19,208 nucleotides of DNA from Bradymonadales bacterium (lineage in GTDB: Bacteria; Myxococcota; Bradymonadia; REDH01): assembly GCA_947483645.1 (NCBI GenBank), contig CANKLS010000028.1:1-19208 (forward strand). The letters are read 5' to 3'. Shown here piece by piece: positions 1 to 8,082 of this stretch. The notes under the pieces were generated by a model. The model saw only the letters and a program-made list of their open reading frames with translations. It ran no database searches and had not been told where the DNA came from. Position 1 is the first letter of the stretch, and each line of letters starts with the position of its first letter. A program made the translations under genes and the position numbers.

Positions 1-621
1 GGCATCATCGGCTACACGAACGCTGGCAAATCGACCCTTCTGAACGGTCTGACAAAGTCGGAGGTACTGGCCGAAGACAAGCTCTTTGCGACGCTCGATC
101 CGACTTCGCGGCGCCTCCGCTTCCCGAAGGACCGCGAGTTGATCCTGACCGACACGGTCGGCTTCATCCGCGACCTGCCGAAGGAGCTGATGGAGGCATT
201 CCGCGCCACGCTCGAAGAGATGGCCGATGCCGATCTGCTGCTCCATGTCATCGATGCCTCCGACCCGGCCCGCATCAACCAGATGCGTTCAACCGAGAAA
301 ATCCTCGGTGAGTTGGGGCTGTCGGAGACGCCGCGCATTCGTGTTTGGAACAAGATTGACAGGCTCGATCCCGACGAGCGCACGGCGCTGCTTTCGGAGT
401 TCGACGGTATCTGCATTTCGGCGCTCGATCGCGCCTCGAGCCGGCCGCTGATCGAGGAGCTCGACCGCTGGCTGCTCGCCCATGGCCACGCCGGCTCGGT
501 GCCGCCGACGAGCGACGCCATTGACGGCCTCGATGCCTACGATCCCGCACAGCTCCTCGAGCTCGGCATGGTGGGCGTGAGCCACGACGGGACCATCCCT
601 CCCGGCCCGACAATCCACTGA
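1..621 (+). CDS. hflX: GTPase HflX, 3' part (5' end outside window)
   Basis: C-terminal 206 residues of a ribosome-associated GTPase of the HflX family, which splits or rescues stalled 70S ribosomes. The frame is open from base 1 and ends at TGA 619-621. Visible G motifs, in order: a Walker A/G1 motif GYTNAGKST at the very start, the HflX-type switch region [11 protein letters not shown]3 as DTVGFI and G4 as NKID. The glycine-rich N-terminal HflX domain lies upstream of the window. After the G domain there is only a short tail ending in PGPTIH. The next gene starts one base after the stop, so this is probably the first visible gene of the plus-strand run ending with pdxA. The family call is secure; only the start is unknown. 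Confidence 0.93.
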   Translation, partial: GIIGYTNAGKSTLLNGLTKSEVLAEDKLFATLDPTSRRLRFPKDRELILTDTVGFIRDLPKELMEAFRATLEEMADADLLLHVIDASDPARINQMRSTEKILGELGLSETPRIRVWNKIDRLDPDERTALLSEFDGICISALDRASSRPLIEELDRWLLAHGHAGSVPPTSDAIDGLDAYDPAQLLELGMVGVSHDGTIPPGPTIH

Positions 622-622
622 G

Positions 623-988
623 ATGGTGAGCCGTCTGATGCGGATCTGTTTGGCGTTTGTTGTCGCGGCTGGATTGGCGGGCTGCTCCACGGGCGGCGTG
701 GTTGCTCCGGCTGTGGAGGAGGCTGCTCCGACTGGACCGGCGGACGGAGCGCGCCTCTTCCAGCGGCGCTGCGCGGTCTGTCATGGCCCGACCGGAGAGG
801 GGCAGGAGATGGCGTTTGGCGCCCGCTCCAGCAACCTCACCGAGGGAGCGTTGCAGGCGCGCCTCACAGACGCTGCGCTGCTCCAGGTGATGCGGAACGG
901 CATCGGCAGGATGCCCGCTGTGACAGGGCTGCTGGACGATGAGGCGAAGGCCATCGCGGCCCATGTGCGGAGCATCAGAAGGCCATGA
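623..988 (+). CDS. Class I c-type cytochrome lipoprotein
   Basis: A 121-residue exported monoheme cytochrome. The N-terminus is a hydrophobic signal with a lipobox LAGC (Cys21), so the mature protein should be lipid-anchored. A linker rich in Ala, Glu and Pro leads to the heme site CAVCH (Cys50, Cys53, His54); the likely axial Met is Met97 in the GRMP motif, typical of small class I cytochromes that carry electrons in the periplasm. The start is uncertain: ATG 623 follows the hflX stop but has no clear ribosome binding site, while ATG 638 has GGTGAG seven bases upstream and still keeps the whole signal and lipobox. Its stop overlaps the mfd start as ATGA (985-988). The electron partner cannot be told from this context. 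Confidence 0.85.
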   Translation: MVSRLMRICLAFVVAAGLAGCSTGGVVAPAVEEAAPTGPADGARLFQRRCAVCHGPTGEGQEMAFGARSSNLTEGALQARLTDAALLQVMRNGIGRMPAVTGLLDDEAKAIAAHVRSIRRP

Positions 989-3900
989 AGTCGGAGCTCC
1001 GCAAACAGCTCGCCGAGGTGCGCGACGACCGCACCCTCGCAGCTGCTCGATACCCGCTCGAGCAACTCCTGCAGGCAGCGAAGCAGGGGCGTCGCGTTGC
1101 CATTACGCAGGCCAAGGGTGGCTATCTTTCCTACGTGCTGGCCGACCTTCTCCGCCATCGGCAGGGGCCGCTGGTGGTGGTGGTGCCGACGGCGCAGGCT
1201 GCGCGTCAGGTGCAGGCCTCGCTTGAGCTCTTTCTGCCGCAGACCGGCTGGGAGGTCTCGCAGTTTCCGGTTCCGGAGAGCTCGCCCTATGCTGAGATGA
1301 GCCCAGACCGTGCGAGCCTCTGCAGCCGCATGCGGCTCGGCTGGGAGCTTGGCGAACTTCGGAGCGGTCAGGTGCTCGTGGTGCCGTTGCTCGGTTGGGT
1401 TCGAAAGACGACACCGGCGGCGATGGTTCGTGCAGCTTCGGTGACCTTCGCGATCCGTGAGCGGCTCGACGGTCCGGCCGTTGCGGAACAGCTCCGAGCA
1501 GCGGGCTACCAGTCGACCTCGGTAGTCGAGGATCCGGGCACCTTCAGTCTTCGTGGCGGGCTGCTCGATGTCTTCTCGCCCGCCTACGAGAAGCCCTTCC
1601 GGGTGGATCTCTTCGGTGACCAGATTGAGTCCATCCGCTGGTTCGATCCGGAGTCGCAGCGGAGCGCCGGTATTGTGGAGCGTGCCATCGCGATTCCGAC
1701 CCGCGAGGAGCTGCTGACCGAGGAGGGGCTGGAGATTTCGCGGCGCCGGTTGCGTGCGCTTGCCGACCGTCTGGGCACGCCGTCGAACAAGGTCTCGGCG
1801 CTGCTGCGCGAGCTGGAGCGCAAGGAGCGATACTTCGGCATCGAGACGATTCAGCCGGCCTTCGCGGAGGCGCTCGAGCCGCTGGCATCGCGGATTCCAA
1901 AGGAGGCCACCGTGGTGCTGGTCGACCCCACAGACCTCTTCCTCGAACATGCGCGGATGATGGAGGCGCGGGAGCGGGAGTGGGCTCGAGAGCGCGAGCA
2001 GGGCAGCATCGTCTTCGAGCCCTCCGAGTATTTCTTGAGCAGCGAGGAGCTCATCGAGAGCTTCAGCGCGGGCGGATTTCAGATCGAGGTGGGCGCACGC
2101 GACTCCTCGCTGACCAAGGCCGAAGAGCTCGCCTTCCCCTGCCTCGATGTGCACGAGGTGGAGCGGGTGCGGAAGGCCCGCGGCAACGATGAAGGGGCCA
2201 TCGCAGCTGCGCTGACGGTGGTGGATAGCTGGCGCGACCGGGTGGGCCGCGTGGTTGTTGTCTGCTCGTCACGGTCGACCGCGACACGGGTGGCCGAGGT
2301 GCTTCGGAGCCAGAAGCGCGAGGTGCAGACGCTGGCCTCGAGCGATGCCCTGTTCGAAGTTCAGTTTCCGCCCGCGACCCACCTTGAGGTGCTGGTGGGT
2401 GATGCGCTCGAGGGGTTTGTTGCTCCCTCACGCGCGCTGGCCGTGATCACCGAGCGCGAACTGCTCGGCAAGGCGATGCGCCGCTCCGGGCGCGAGCAGA
2501 TGCACGAGGCCACTGCGGTTGCCTCGTTCAAGGAGCTCGAGGTAGGCGACCTGGTGGTCCATGTGGACTTCGGTGTCGCCAAGTATGCGGGCCTGACGCG
2601 GCTCTCGGTCGGCGACATCGAGAACGACTTCCTGACGCTGGAGTTCGCCGACGGTGATCGCATCCACATCCCCGTCTATCGGCTTTCGAAGGTACAGCGC
2701 TACACGGGCTCTTCGACCTTCACCCGTCTCGACCGCCTCTCCGGCTCCACCTGGGAGCGGACCAAGGGACGCATCAAGGCTGCGCTGGCAGATGTCGCCG
2801 AAGAGCTGATCCGGCTCTACGCGGAGCGGGCGACGCGAGAGGGGTATGCCTTCTCGGCGCCCGATGCGATGTACCACGAGTTCGAGGCCTCGTTCCCCTA
2901 CGAGGAGACACCCCATCAGGCGCGCGCCATCGACGATGTGCTCTCCGACATGCAGTCCAACAAGCCGATGGACCGGCTGCTCTGCGGCGATGTTGGCTTC
3001 GGCAAGACCGAGGTGGCAATCCGTGCCGCCTACAAGGCGGTGTGCGACGGCAAGCAGGTGGCGATCCTGGTTCCGACGACCGTGCTCTGCGAGCAGCACC
3101 TCAACACCTTTCGCCGGCGTCTCAGCGAGACGGGGGCCCGCATCGAGGCGCTCTCGCGGTTCCGGACGCCACAGGAGGTGAAGGCCATTCTCGCGGCCAC
3201 GGCAGAGGGCAAGGTCGACATCGTCATCGGCACCCACCGGCTCATCTCCAAGGATGTGGAGATCCCCAACTTGGCGCTGCTGATCATCGACGAGGAGCAG
3301 CGATTTGGCGTGCAGCACAAGGAGCGGCTCAAGCAGCTCCGCACCAGTGTGGATGTGCTGACGATGACCGCCACGCCCATTCCGCGCACGCTCGAGATGT
3401 CGCTGCTCGGCATCCGCGATCTGTCGATTATCACCACGCCCCCGCCCGGCAGGCTGTCCGTGCGGACCCATCTGGCACGGTTCCGCGACTCGGTGGTGCG
3501 TGAGGGCATTGAGCAGGAGTTGGCGCGTGGCGGCCAAGTCTTCTTCGTGCACAACCGGGTCGATACGATCTACGGGCTGGCCGACGAGATCCGTCGGATG
3601 GTGCCCGAGGCGCGGGTCGGAGTGGGCCACGCACAGATGAAGGACGATGAGCTCGAGAAGGTGATGATGGACTTCATCGCCCATCGCATCGATGTGCTCA
3701 TCTCCACGACCATCGTCGAGTCGGGGATCGATATCTCCACTGCCAACACCATGTTCATCAACCATGCCGACAAGTTCGGTCTGGCTCAGCTCTACCAGCT
3801 CCGCGGACGGGTAGGGCGGGGCAGCGATCGCGCCTACTGCTACCTCCTTGTTGCCGATCCAGGCCGTTTGCCGCCCGACTCCAGGCGGCGGCTCGACGTG

Positions 3901-4542
3901 CTCATGGAGCACTCTGAGCTTGGCTCGGGCATGGCGGTCGCGCAGCATGACCTCGATATGCGCGGCGCTGGCAACATCCTCGGCGACGACCAGAACGGCC
4001 ACATCGAGGCCATCGGCTTCGAACTCTACAGCGAGCTGCTGGCGGAGGCTGTTGGCGAGCTGTCGGGCGAGCCGGCGCGGAAGGCGGTGGAGCCTGAGGT
4101 CAAGATCCCCGTCGCCGCCTTTGTGCCCGAGGACTACGTGGAGGACATCGGCCAGCGGCTCAGCTTCTACAAGCGGCTCAGTCTTGCTCCCGATTCTGCC
4201 ACGGTTTACGATGTCATGGACGAGATGCAGGACCGCTACGGCCCGGTGCCCGTCAATGTCGAGCACCTGCGTGACCTCGTTCTTGTGAAGCTCATCATGA
4301 AGCAGATCGTGGCGAAGCAAATTGAAGTTGGGCCCAAGGCGATTGTCGTCGAGTTGCTCCCCGAGACCACGCTCTCGCCGGACAAGGTGATGGCGCTCAT
4401 CGCCTCTACGCGAGGTCAGTACGAGGTTCGACCGGGCCTCATCCTGGTGCGCAAGCTGCAGGGGCGTGAGAGCCTCAATCTGATGGAGACGGCGCTCCTC
4501 ATCTCTCGGGAGGTTGCACGATGCGCACGCGACGCCTCGTAG
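985..4542 (+). CDS. mfd: Transcription-repair coupling factor Mfd
   Basis: An 1185-residue ATP-dependent DNA translocase that pushes stalled RNA polymerase off damaged DNA and recruits UvrA; close to the usual family length of about 1150. Domains, in approximate residues: N-terminal UvrB-like module including the RGGLLDVFSP motif (around 190); CarD-like RNA polymerase interaction domain beginning KELEVGDLVVHVDFG (around 516); translocase core with Walker A GDVGFGKTE (around 667), DEEQRFG box (around 767), TATPIPRTL motif (around 796) and QLYQLRGRVGRG motif VI (around 935); C-terminal TRCF domain from about 1036 (PVAAFVPEDYVED). It starts inside the cytochrome stop (ATGA) and its last 22 bases overlap the next gene, so translation is probably coupled on both sides. 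No key motif is missing. Confidence 0.98.
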   Translation: MKSELRKQLAEVRDDRTLAAARYPLEQLLQAAKQGRRVAITQAKGGYLSYVLADLLRHRQGPLVVVVPTAQAARQVQASLELFLPQTGWEVSQFPVPESSPYAEMSPDRASLCSRMRLGWELGELRSGQVLVVPLLGWVRKTTPAAMVRAASVTFAIRERLDGPAVAEQLRAAGYQSTSVVEDPGTFSLRGGLLDVFSPAYEKPFRVDLFGDQIESIRWFDPESQRSAGIVERAIAIPTREELLTEEGLEISRRRLRALADRLGTPSNKVSALLRELERKERYFGIETIQPAFAEALEPLASRIPKEATVVLVDPTDLFLEHARMMEAREREWAREREQGSIVFEPSEYFLSSEELIESFSAGGFQIEVGARDSSLTKAEELAFPCLDVHEVERVRKARGNDEGAIAAALTVVDSWRDRVGRVVVVCSSRSTATRVAEVLRSQKREVQTLASSDALFEVQFPPATHLEVLVGDALEGFVAPSRALAVITERELLGKAMRRSGREQMHEATAVASFKELEVGDLVVHVDFGVAKYAGLTRLSVGDIENDFLTLEFADGDRIHIPVYRLSKVQRYTGSSTFTRLDRLSGSTWERTKGRIKAALADVAEELIRLYAERATREGYAFSAPDAMYHEFEASFPYEETPHQARAIDDVLSDMQSNKPMDRLLCGDVGFGKTEVAIRAAYKAVCDGKQVAILVPTTVLCEQHLNTFRRRLSETGARIEALSRFRTPQEVKAILAATAEGKVDIVIGTHRLISKDVEIPNLALLIIDEEQRFGVQHKERLKQLRTSVDVLTMTATPIPRTLEMSLLGIRDLSIITTPPPGRLSVRTHLARFRDSVVREGIEQELARGGQVFFVHNRVDTIYGLADEIRRMVPEARVGVGHAQMKDDELEKVMMDFIAHRIDVLISTTIVESGIDISTANTMFINHADKFGLAQLYQLRGRVGRGSDRAYCYLLVADPGRLPPDSRRRLDVLMEHSELGSGMAVAQHDLDMRGAGNILGDDQNGHIEAIGFELYSELLAEAVGELSGEPARKAVEPEVKIPVAAFVPEDYVEDIGQRLSFYKRLSLAPDSATVYDVMDEMQDRYGPVPVNVEHLRDLVLVKLIMKQIVAKQIEVGPKAIVVELLPETTLSPDKVMALIASTRGQYEVRPGLILVRKLQGRESLNLMETALLISREVARCARDAS

Positions 4543-5660
4543 TGCTGTTGCCGGCGTTGCTCGCCTCATGCGCGCCTGAGCGTGCACCCGGGGAGGCGGG
4601 CGAGCGGGTTGTGGCCGCCGCGTCGTCGCAGGTGGAGACCTCCGAGACGCTGGAGGAGGATTTGCCGCTGCTCGAGGTGAAAGGGCGGACCATCGACTCG
4701 CGAGAGCTCGAGGTTCGGAGCCAGCTCCTCTCGCAGACAGCGTTGCTCCGTATGGGTGAACCGAGTCAGCGATCCTCGCTGCTGCGGAGCATGCTTCAGG
4801 TGGAGCTCATGGCGAATGCGGCGACGGCCTCCGGCCTGGTGGGTGAGTACGAAGAGCGCCTGCTGCTCCGGCTGCTGCCCGCCGATTGGCAGCTCCGCCG
4901 CGTGGGCATGGATGCGGTGGGTGAGCAGCGGCTCTCCGAGGCTGCGGTGCGCGCCGCTTTCGACGGTTCGGGTGATGTCGGCCCGGAACTCCGCAAGGCA
5001 AGAGTCATGGTTCTACCGACAGCCGAAGCGGCTTCGTCGGCGCGGGCAGAGATGGAGCGGCTGCGTCGCGAGAGTTCGAAGCTGGACGACGAGATTTTTG
5101 TCGAGGTCTGTCGCGCGCGCTCGGTCGCTCCAGATGCGCAGGCGACTGACTGTGCCACGGGTCCTGTTGCCCGTGCCTTGGACGGTGCAACGACGAATGC
5201 GGCGCTGAGCGATGCGCTCTTCGCGCTAACGAAGTCGGGGCGTGTTTCGCCCATTTATCGGACCGCGCGCGGGTGGGAGATGGTGCAGCTGATCCGAATC
5301 ATCCCGCCGCTGTCGGGCGGACTCGACGCGGCCCGTCCGATTGTGGTGGAGCGGGCGGTCCGAGATGGCCGGGCGGAGGCCTCCGCACGCTGGCTTTCAG
5401 AGCTGGCGGCGCGCCAGCCGGCGCAGGTGGATGAGGCGGCCGTTGCGTTGCTCACCAAGGGCCGGACGGCGCTCGCAAAGGAGCCTGCAGCGGGTTCCAT
5501 GGTTGCGCGGCGGTACGAGGCCGCAGGGCTGGCCGAAGGCCCGCGCGGTGTGCTGACGCTGCTGGAGTTGACGGCAGACGAGAAAGACTTGAAGGCACCG
5601 TTCGCCAACCCTGCAGCATCTCCTGCTGCCTGGGATGGCTCCGGAAGTGGTGGAGAGTGA
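4521..5660 (+). CDS. Parvulin-like (PpiC-type) lipoprotein, probable outer-membrane protein chaperone
   Basis: A 379-residue lipoprotein: the signal MRTRRLVVLLPALLASC carries a lipobox LASC with Cys17. The start ATG has GGGAGG seven bases upstream, inside the end of mfd. A helical region at about 55-150 resembles the N-terminal part of SurA/PpiC proteins. About residues 155-265 read like a divergent rotamase domain, with the stretch GRVSPIYRTARGWEMVQL matching the parvulin pattern of G.v.sPv.t..GwhvikL. Two cysteines (197 and 211) sit in that domain. The helical C-terminal tail contains Ala- and Glu-rich segments. It directly precedes surA and overlaps or touches it, which supports a role in folding exported proteins. 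Whether the prolyl isomerase is active is unclear; many such domains act only as chaperones. Confidence 0.8.
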   Translation: MRTRRLVVLLPALLASCAPERAPGEAGERVVAAASSQVETSETLEEDLPLLEVKGRTIDSRELEVRSQLLSQTALLRMGEPSQRSSLLRSMLQVELMANAATASGLVGEYEERLLLRLLPADWQLRRVGMDAVGEQRLSEAAVRAAFDGSGDVGPELRKARVMVLPTAEAASSARAEMERLRRESSKLDDEIFVEVCRARSVAPDAQATDCATGPVARALDGATTNAALSDALFALTKSGRVSPIYRTARGWEMVQLIRIIPPLSGGLDAARPIVVERAVRDGRAEASARWLSELAARQPAQVDEAAVALLTKGRTALAKEPAAGSMVARRYEAAGLAEGPRGVLTLLELTADEKDLKAPFANPAASPAAWDGSGSGGE

Positions 5661-5662
5661 CG

Positions 5663-6643
5663 ATGCGCATGGCTGGGTGGTGTCTGACAGTACTTGTGGC
5701 GGTTGCCTTGCCCGAGGCGGCCCGCGCAGACATCATCGACCGCATCATTGCCAAGGTGGGCAACCAGATCGTGACGCAGAGCGATGTGGCGCGCACGCTG
5801 CCGCTCTTTGTGCAGATGGAGGCCGTCGATCGGCGCCGGCTGCAGACCCCGGAGGGTCGCAGCTCGGTGGCCGGCGAGGTGCTCGGCACCCTCGTCGATA
5901 ACCAGGTGCTTGCAGAGCAGGCCAAGCGGCTCGGCCTGTCGGTGAGCGAAGAGGAGGTGCAGCAGCACATCGCCGAGCAGCGCACGCGCATGCGGCTCGA
6001 AGATGATGCATTTCGTGCGGCGCTCGCCGAACAGGGTATCACGCTCGAAGACTTTGCCGACTATGTCCGCGCGCAGCTGCTTCGGGTGAGGCTCATCCAG
6101 TCGGAGGTTCTTCCGCGCATCGCTGTGGGCGACGGCGAGGTGGATGCGATGCTCACGCGGCTCTATCCGAACGGGCTGGTTGAGACCTGGATGACGACGA
6201 GTCACATCTTCGTTTCGCTTCCGCCCGATGCGCCGGCTCCCGACGTGGCTGCGGCGGAGGCGCGCATCGATGCGCTGGAGCAGCGGCTGAAGGCGGGCGA
6301 CTCGTTCGAGAGCCTCGCCGCTGAGACGAATGTGGATGCGACAGCACGGACGGGAGGTCGCGTTGGCCGGTTCGACATCGGTTCGCTCGATCCGAACTAT
6401 GAGGCAGCGGCACAACGGCTCAAGGTATCCGAGACCTCCGGACCCGTGCGTTCGCAGTTCGGCATCCATCTCATCCGGCTCGAGGCCATGGAGCAGAAGC
6501 CCTTCGATGACCTCGAGACGGTGCGCGACCGGGCGCGGATGGCCGTGCGTGGCGAGAAGATCGAGGCCGAAGAGAAGCTCTATGTGGCGGAACTGCGCAA
6601 GAAGGTCTTCGTGGAGATCCGCGAGCTCGGCCGGGTTGAATAG
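5663..6643 (+). CDS. surA: SurA-like periplasmic peptidyl-prolyl isomerase/chaperone
   Basis: A 326-residue periplasmic chaperone that helps outer-membrane proteins reach the BAM complex. Signal peptide MRMAGWCLTVLVAVALPEAARA, cleavage likely after Ala22. The mature start DIIDRIIAKVGNQIVTQSDV is the classic SurA N-terminal motif. The helical chaperone region spans about 23-170. One parvulin domain starts around residue 176 (MTTSHIFVSLP), with GGRVGRFDIGSL and the closing FGIHLIRLE motif; E. coli SurA has two such domains, so this is a single-domain version. Start choice: a GTG at 5657 overlaps the previous stop but lies only one base after GGAG (5652-5655), whereas ATG 5663 has a normal seven-base spacing. 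Three bases separate its stop from pdxA. Confidence 0.9.
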   Translation: MRMAGWCLTVLVAVALPEAARADIIDRIIAKVGNQIVTQSDVARTLPLFVQMEAVDRRRLQTPEGRSSVAGEVLGTLVDNQVLAEQAKRLGLSVSEEEVQQHIAEQRTRMRLEDDAFRAALAEQGITLEDFADYVRAQLLRVRLIQSEVLPRIAVGDGEVDAMLTRLYPNGLVETWMTTSHIFVSLPPDAPAPDVAAAEARIDALEQRLKAGDSFESLAAETNVDATARTGGRVGRFDIGSLDPNYEAAAQRLKVSETSGPVRSQFGIHLIRLEAMEQKPFDDLETVRDRARMAVRGEKIEAEEKLYVAELRKKVFVEIRELGRVE

Positions 6644-6646
6644 CCG

Positions 6647-7678
6647 ATGACCAAGCCGCTCGGCCTGACGATGGGCGATGGTGCGGGGCTGGGCCCGGAG
6701 CTGCTGCTGCGCTCCTACCGCGCCCTCTCCGAGGCCGGACCGCTGGTGGTGTTTGGGTCTGTGATGGCGCTGCAGGCCGCGCTTGCCTCGCTGCGGTCGA
6801 GGGATGTTCCGGAGCTTGTAGATGGGGTTGTGGCGGTTGCTGCGCCCGATGAGGCCATCGCCGTTCCGCCGTCGTTGATGGCTGTCATCGACTGCCTGGC
6901 GCTGCCAGCCTCTCTCTTCGACGTGGACTATCCGTGGGGCAGGGCAGTTCCGGCCTTCGGGACGCTCCAGCATGCGGCGCTCAAGCGGGCCACAGAGAGC
7001 GCGCTACGGGGGGAGATCTCGGCCGTGGTAACCCTGCCTTGGCACAAGGCGCTGCTCGGCCTCTGCGGGCTCCCTGTGACGGGTCACACGGAGTGTCTGG
7101 AGGCGTGGGCAGCGTCTGGGCCCGTTACGATGCTCCTGGCGGGTCCGTCGCTGCGTGTAGGGCTGGTTACGGCCCACATGCCGCTGCGCGCGGTTGCCGA
7201 GGCGGTGACGGAGGAGCGTGTGGTGGCGGCCGGCCGGTCGCTGCATGACGGACTGGTTCGCGACTTCGGGATTGCTTCGCCGCGCATCGCTGTCTGCGGT
7301 CTGAATCCCCACGCAGGCGAGGCGGGCGAGTTGGGCGATGAGGAGGAGCGTGTGATCGCGCCGGCCCTCGCACAGCTGCGCGCGCAGGGCATCGATGTCA
7401 CCGGCCCCTTCGCAGCAGATACGCTGTTCCCGCGCGTCGTCTCGGGTCGCCAGCCTGCCGATGCAGTACTGGCGATGTACCACGACCAGGGGCTTGCGCC
7501 GCTGAAGGCGGTCAGCTTTGGGGCTGCGGCCAACATCACGCTGGGGCTGCACATTGTGCGCACTAGCGTGGACCATGGGACGGCCTACGACATCGCCGGC
7601 CGCGGTGAAGGTTCAGCGGCCAGTCTGATGGTAGCAGCAGAGGCGGCGCGAGCGATGGCCTCGCGCCGGGCGCCTTAG
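6647..7678 (+). CDS. pdxA: 4-hydroxythreonine-4-phosphate dehydrogenase PdxA
   Basis: A 343-residue NAD-dependent dehydrogenase of the DXP-dependent pyridoxal 5'-phosphate pathway; normal length. The three metal-binding histidines are all visible: His147 in TGHTE, His222 in GLNPHAGE and His279 in AMYHDQGL. The C-terminal motif [17 protein letters not shown] is also typical. One departure is near the start, where the usual GDPAG loop reads GDGAG. The gene is the last of the plus-strand run that starts before hflX; in many proteobacteria pdxA also follows surA. Its TAG stop (7676-7678) overlaps the atpE stop on the other strand, so no terminator fits between them. There is no obvious ribosome binding site, suggesting coupling to surA. 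Confidence 0.95.
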   Translation: MTKPLGLTMGDGAGLGPELLLRSYRALSEAGPLVVFGSVMALQAALASLRSRDVPELVDGVVAVAAPDEAIAVPPSLMAVIDCLALPASLFDVDYPWGRAVPAFGTLQHAALKRATESALRGEISAVVTLPWHKALLGLCGLPVTGHTECLEAWAASGPVTMLLAGPSLRVGLVTAHMPLRAVAEAVTEERVVAAGRSLHDGLVRDFGIASPRIAVCGLNPHAGEAGELGDEEERVIAPALAQLRAQGIDVTGPFAADTLFPRVVSGRQPADAVLAMYHDQGLAPLKAVSFGAAANITLGLHIVRTSVDHGTAYDIAGRGEGSAASLMVAAEAARAMASRRAP

Positions 7679-7992
7679 GCGACCTTGCCGAGGATCATGA
7701 AGGCGATGACGAGCGCGTAGATGACGAGCGACTCGATGAGCGCCAGACCGAGGATCATCGGCGTGAAGAGCTTGTCCGAGGCGCTGGGGTTGCGGGCGAT
7801 GCCCTCAAGCGCGGCAGCAGCGGCGCGGCCCTGACCGAGTGCACCACCGACAGCGGCGATACCGATGGCGAGACCGGCGCCGACGAGGGCGGTGGCACCA
7901 GCGGCACCCTCAAGCGGTGCGGCGTTGGCGGCCGACGCGAGGAAGGTGGTGGCAAGGAAGGAGGCGGTGACCAGGAACGACTTGCGGCTCAT
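7675..7992 (-). CDS. atpE: ATP synthase Fo subunit c
   Basis: A 105-residue ring subunit of the ATP synthase rotor. It has an N-terminal extension of about 24 residues that looks like a signal sequence ([19 protein letters not shown]), then two membrane helices linked by the polar loop EGIARNPSA. Helix 1 carries Gln54 in GALGQGRA; helix 2 carries the ion-carrying Glu87 in [10 protein letters not shown]. Gln54, Glu87, Ser88 and Tyr92 match ligand positions known from sodium-binding c rings, but the residue after Ser88 is Leu rather than Thr, so the coupling ion is open. The start is ATG 7990-7992, with GAGAGGAG eight bases upstream; a TTG further out (8010) lies upstream of that site and is unlikely. 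Last gene of the minus-strand run starting at gyrA; 90 bases separate it from atpB. Confidence 0.95.
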   Translation of the reverse strand: MSRKSFLVTASFLATTFLASAANAAPLEGAAGATALVGAGLAIGIAAVGGALGQGRAAAAALEGIARNPSASDKLFTPMILGLALIESLVIYALVIAFMILGKVA

Positions 7993-8005
7993 AGGAGGAA
8001 CTCCT
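7993..8005 (-). promoter_or_regulatory. atpE ribosome binding site within a small hairpin
   Basis: On the minus strand the Shine-Dalgarno AGGAG (8001-8005) is followed by UUC and then CUCCU (7993-7997), its exact complement, which ends directly at the ATG. The sequence can form a five-pair stem with a three-base loop that would hide the ribosome binding site. The pairing is visible; an effect on translation is inferred. The stem is short and could be melted by ribosomes arriving nearby. Confidence 0.55.
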
Positions 8006-8020
8006 CTCAAGGGTTACTTT

Positions 8021-8032
8021 GGGCCGAGGCCC
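8021..8032 (-). repeat. Intercistronic GC-rich palindrome between atpB and atpE
   Basis: GGGCCGAGGCCC on the plus strand (GGGCCTCGGCCC on the coding strand) can form a GGGC/GCCC stem with a CTCG tetraloop in the 90-base gap between atpB and atpE. It is followed by AAAGTAACC on the coding strand, not a T run, so it is not a normal terminator. It may protect or help process the atpE message, which is needed in excess because subunit c forms a multi-copy ring; that role is inference. Confidence 0.4.
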
Positions 8033-8082
8033 GGCTTAGAAACAGGATTGGTGGGGCAGACGGAAGACCGCCCGCGCGCCCT

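Noticed and set aside
2428..4587. A 719-codon open frame on the minus strand opposite mfd
   Set aside because: Same antisense shadow effect: His/Leu/Arg-rich sequence with no recognisable motif and no fitting ribosome binding site, fully covered by mfd.
7993..8010. Earlier TTG start for atpE adding six residues
   Set aside because: The extra residues include the Shine-Dalgarno itself; ATG 7992 has proper spacing.
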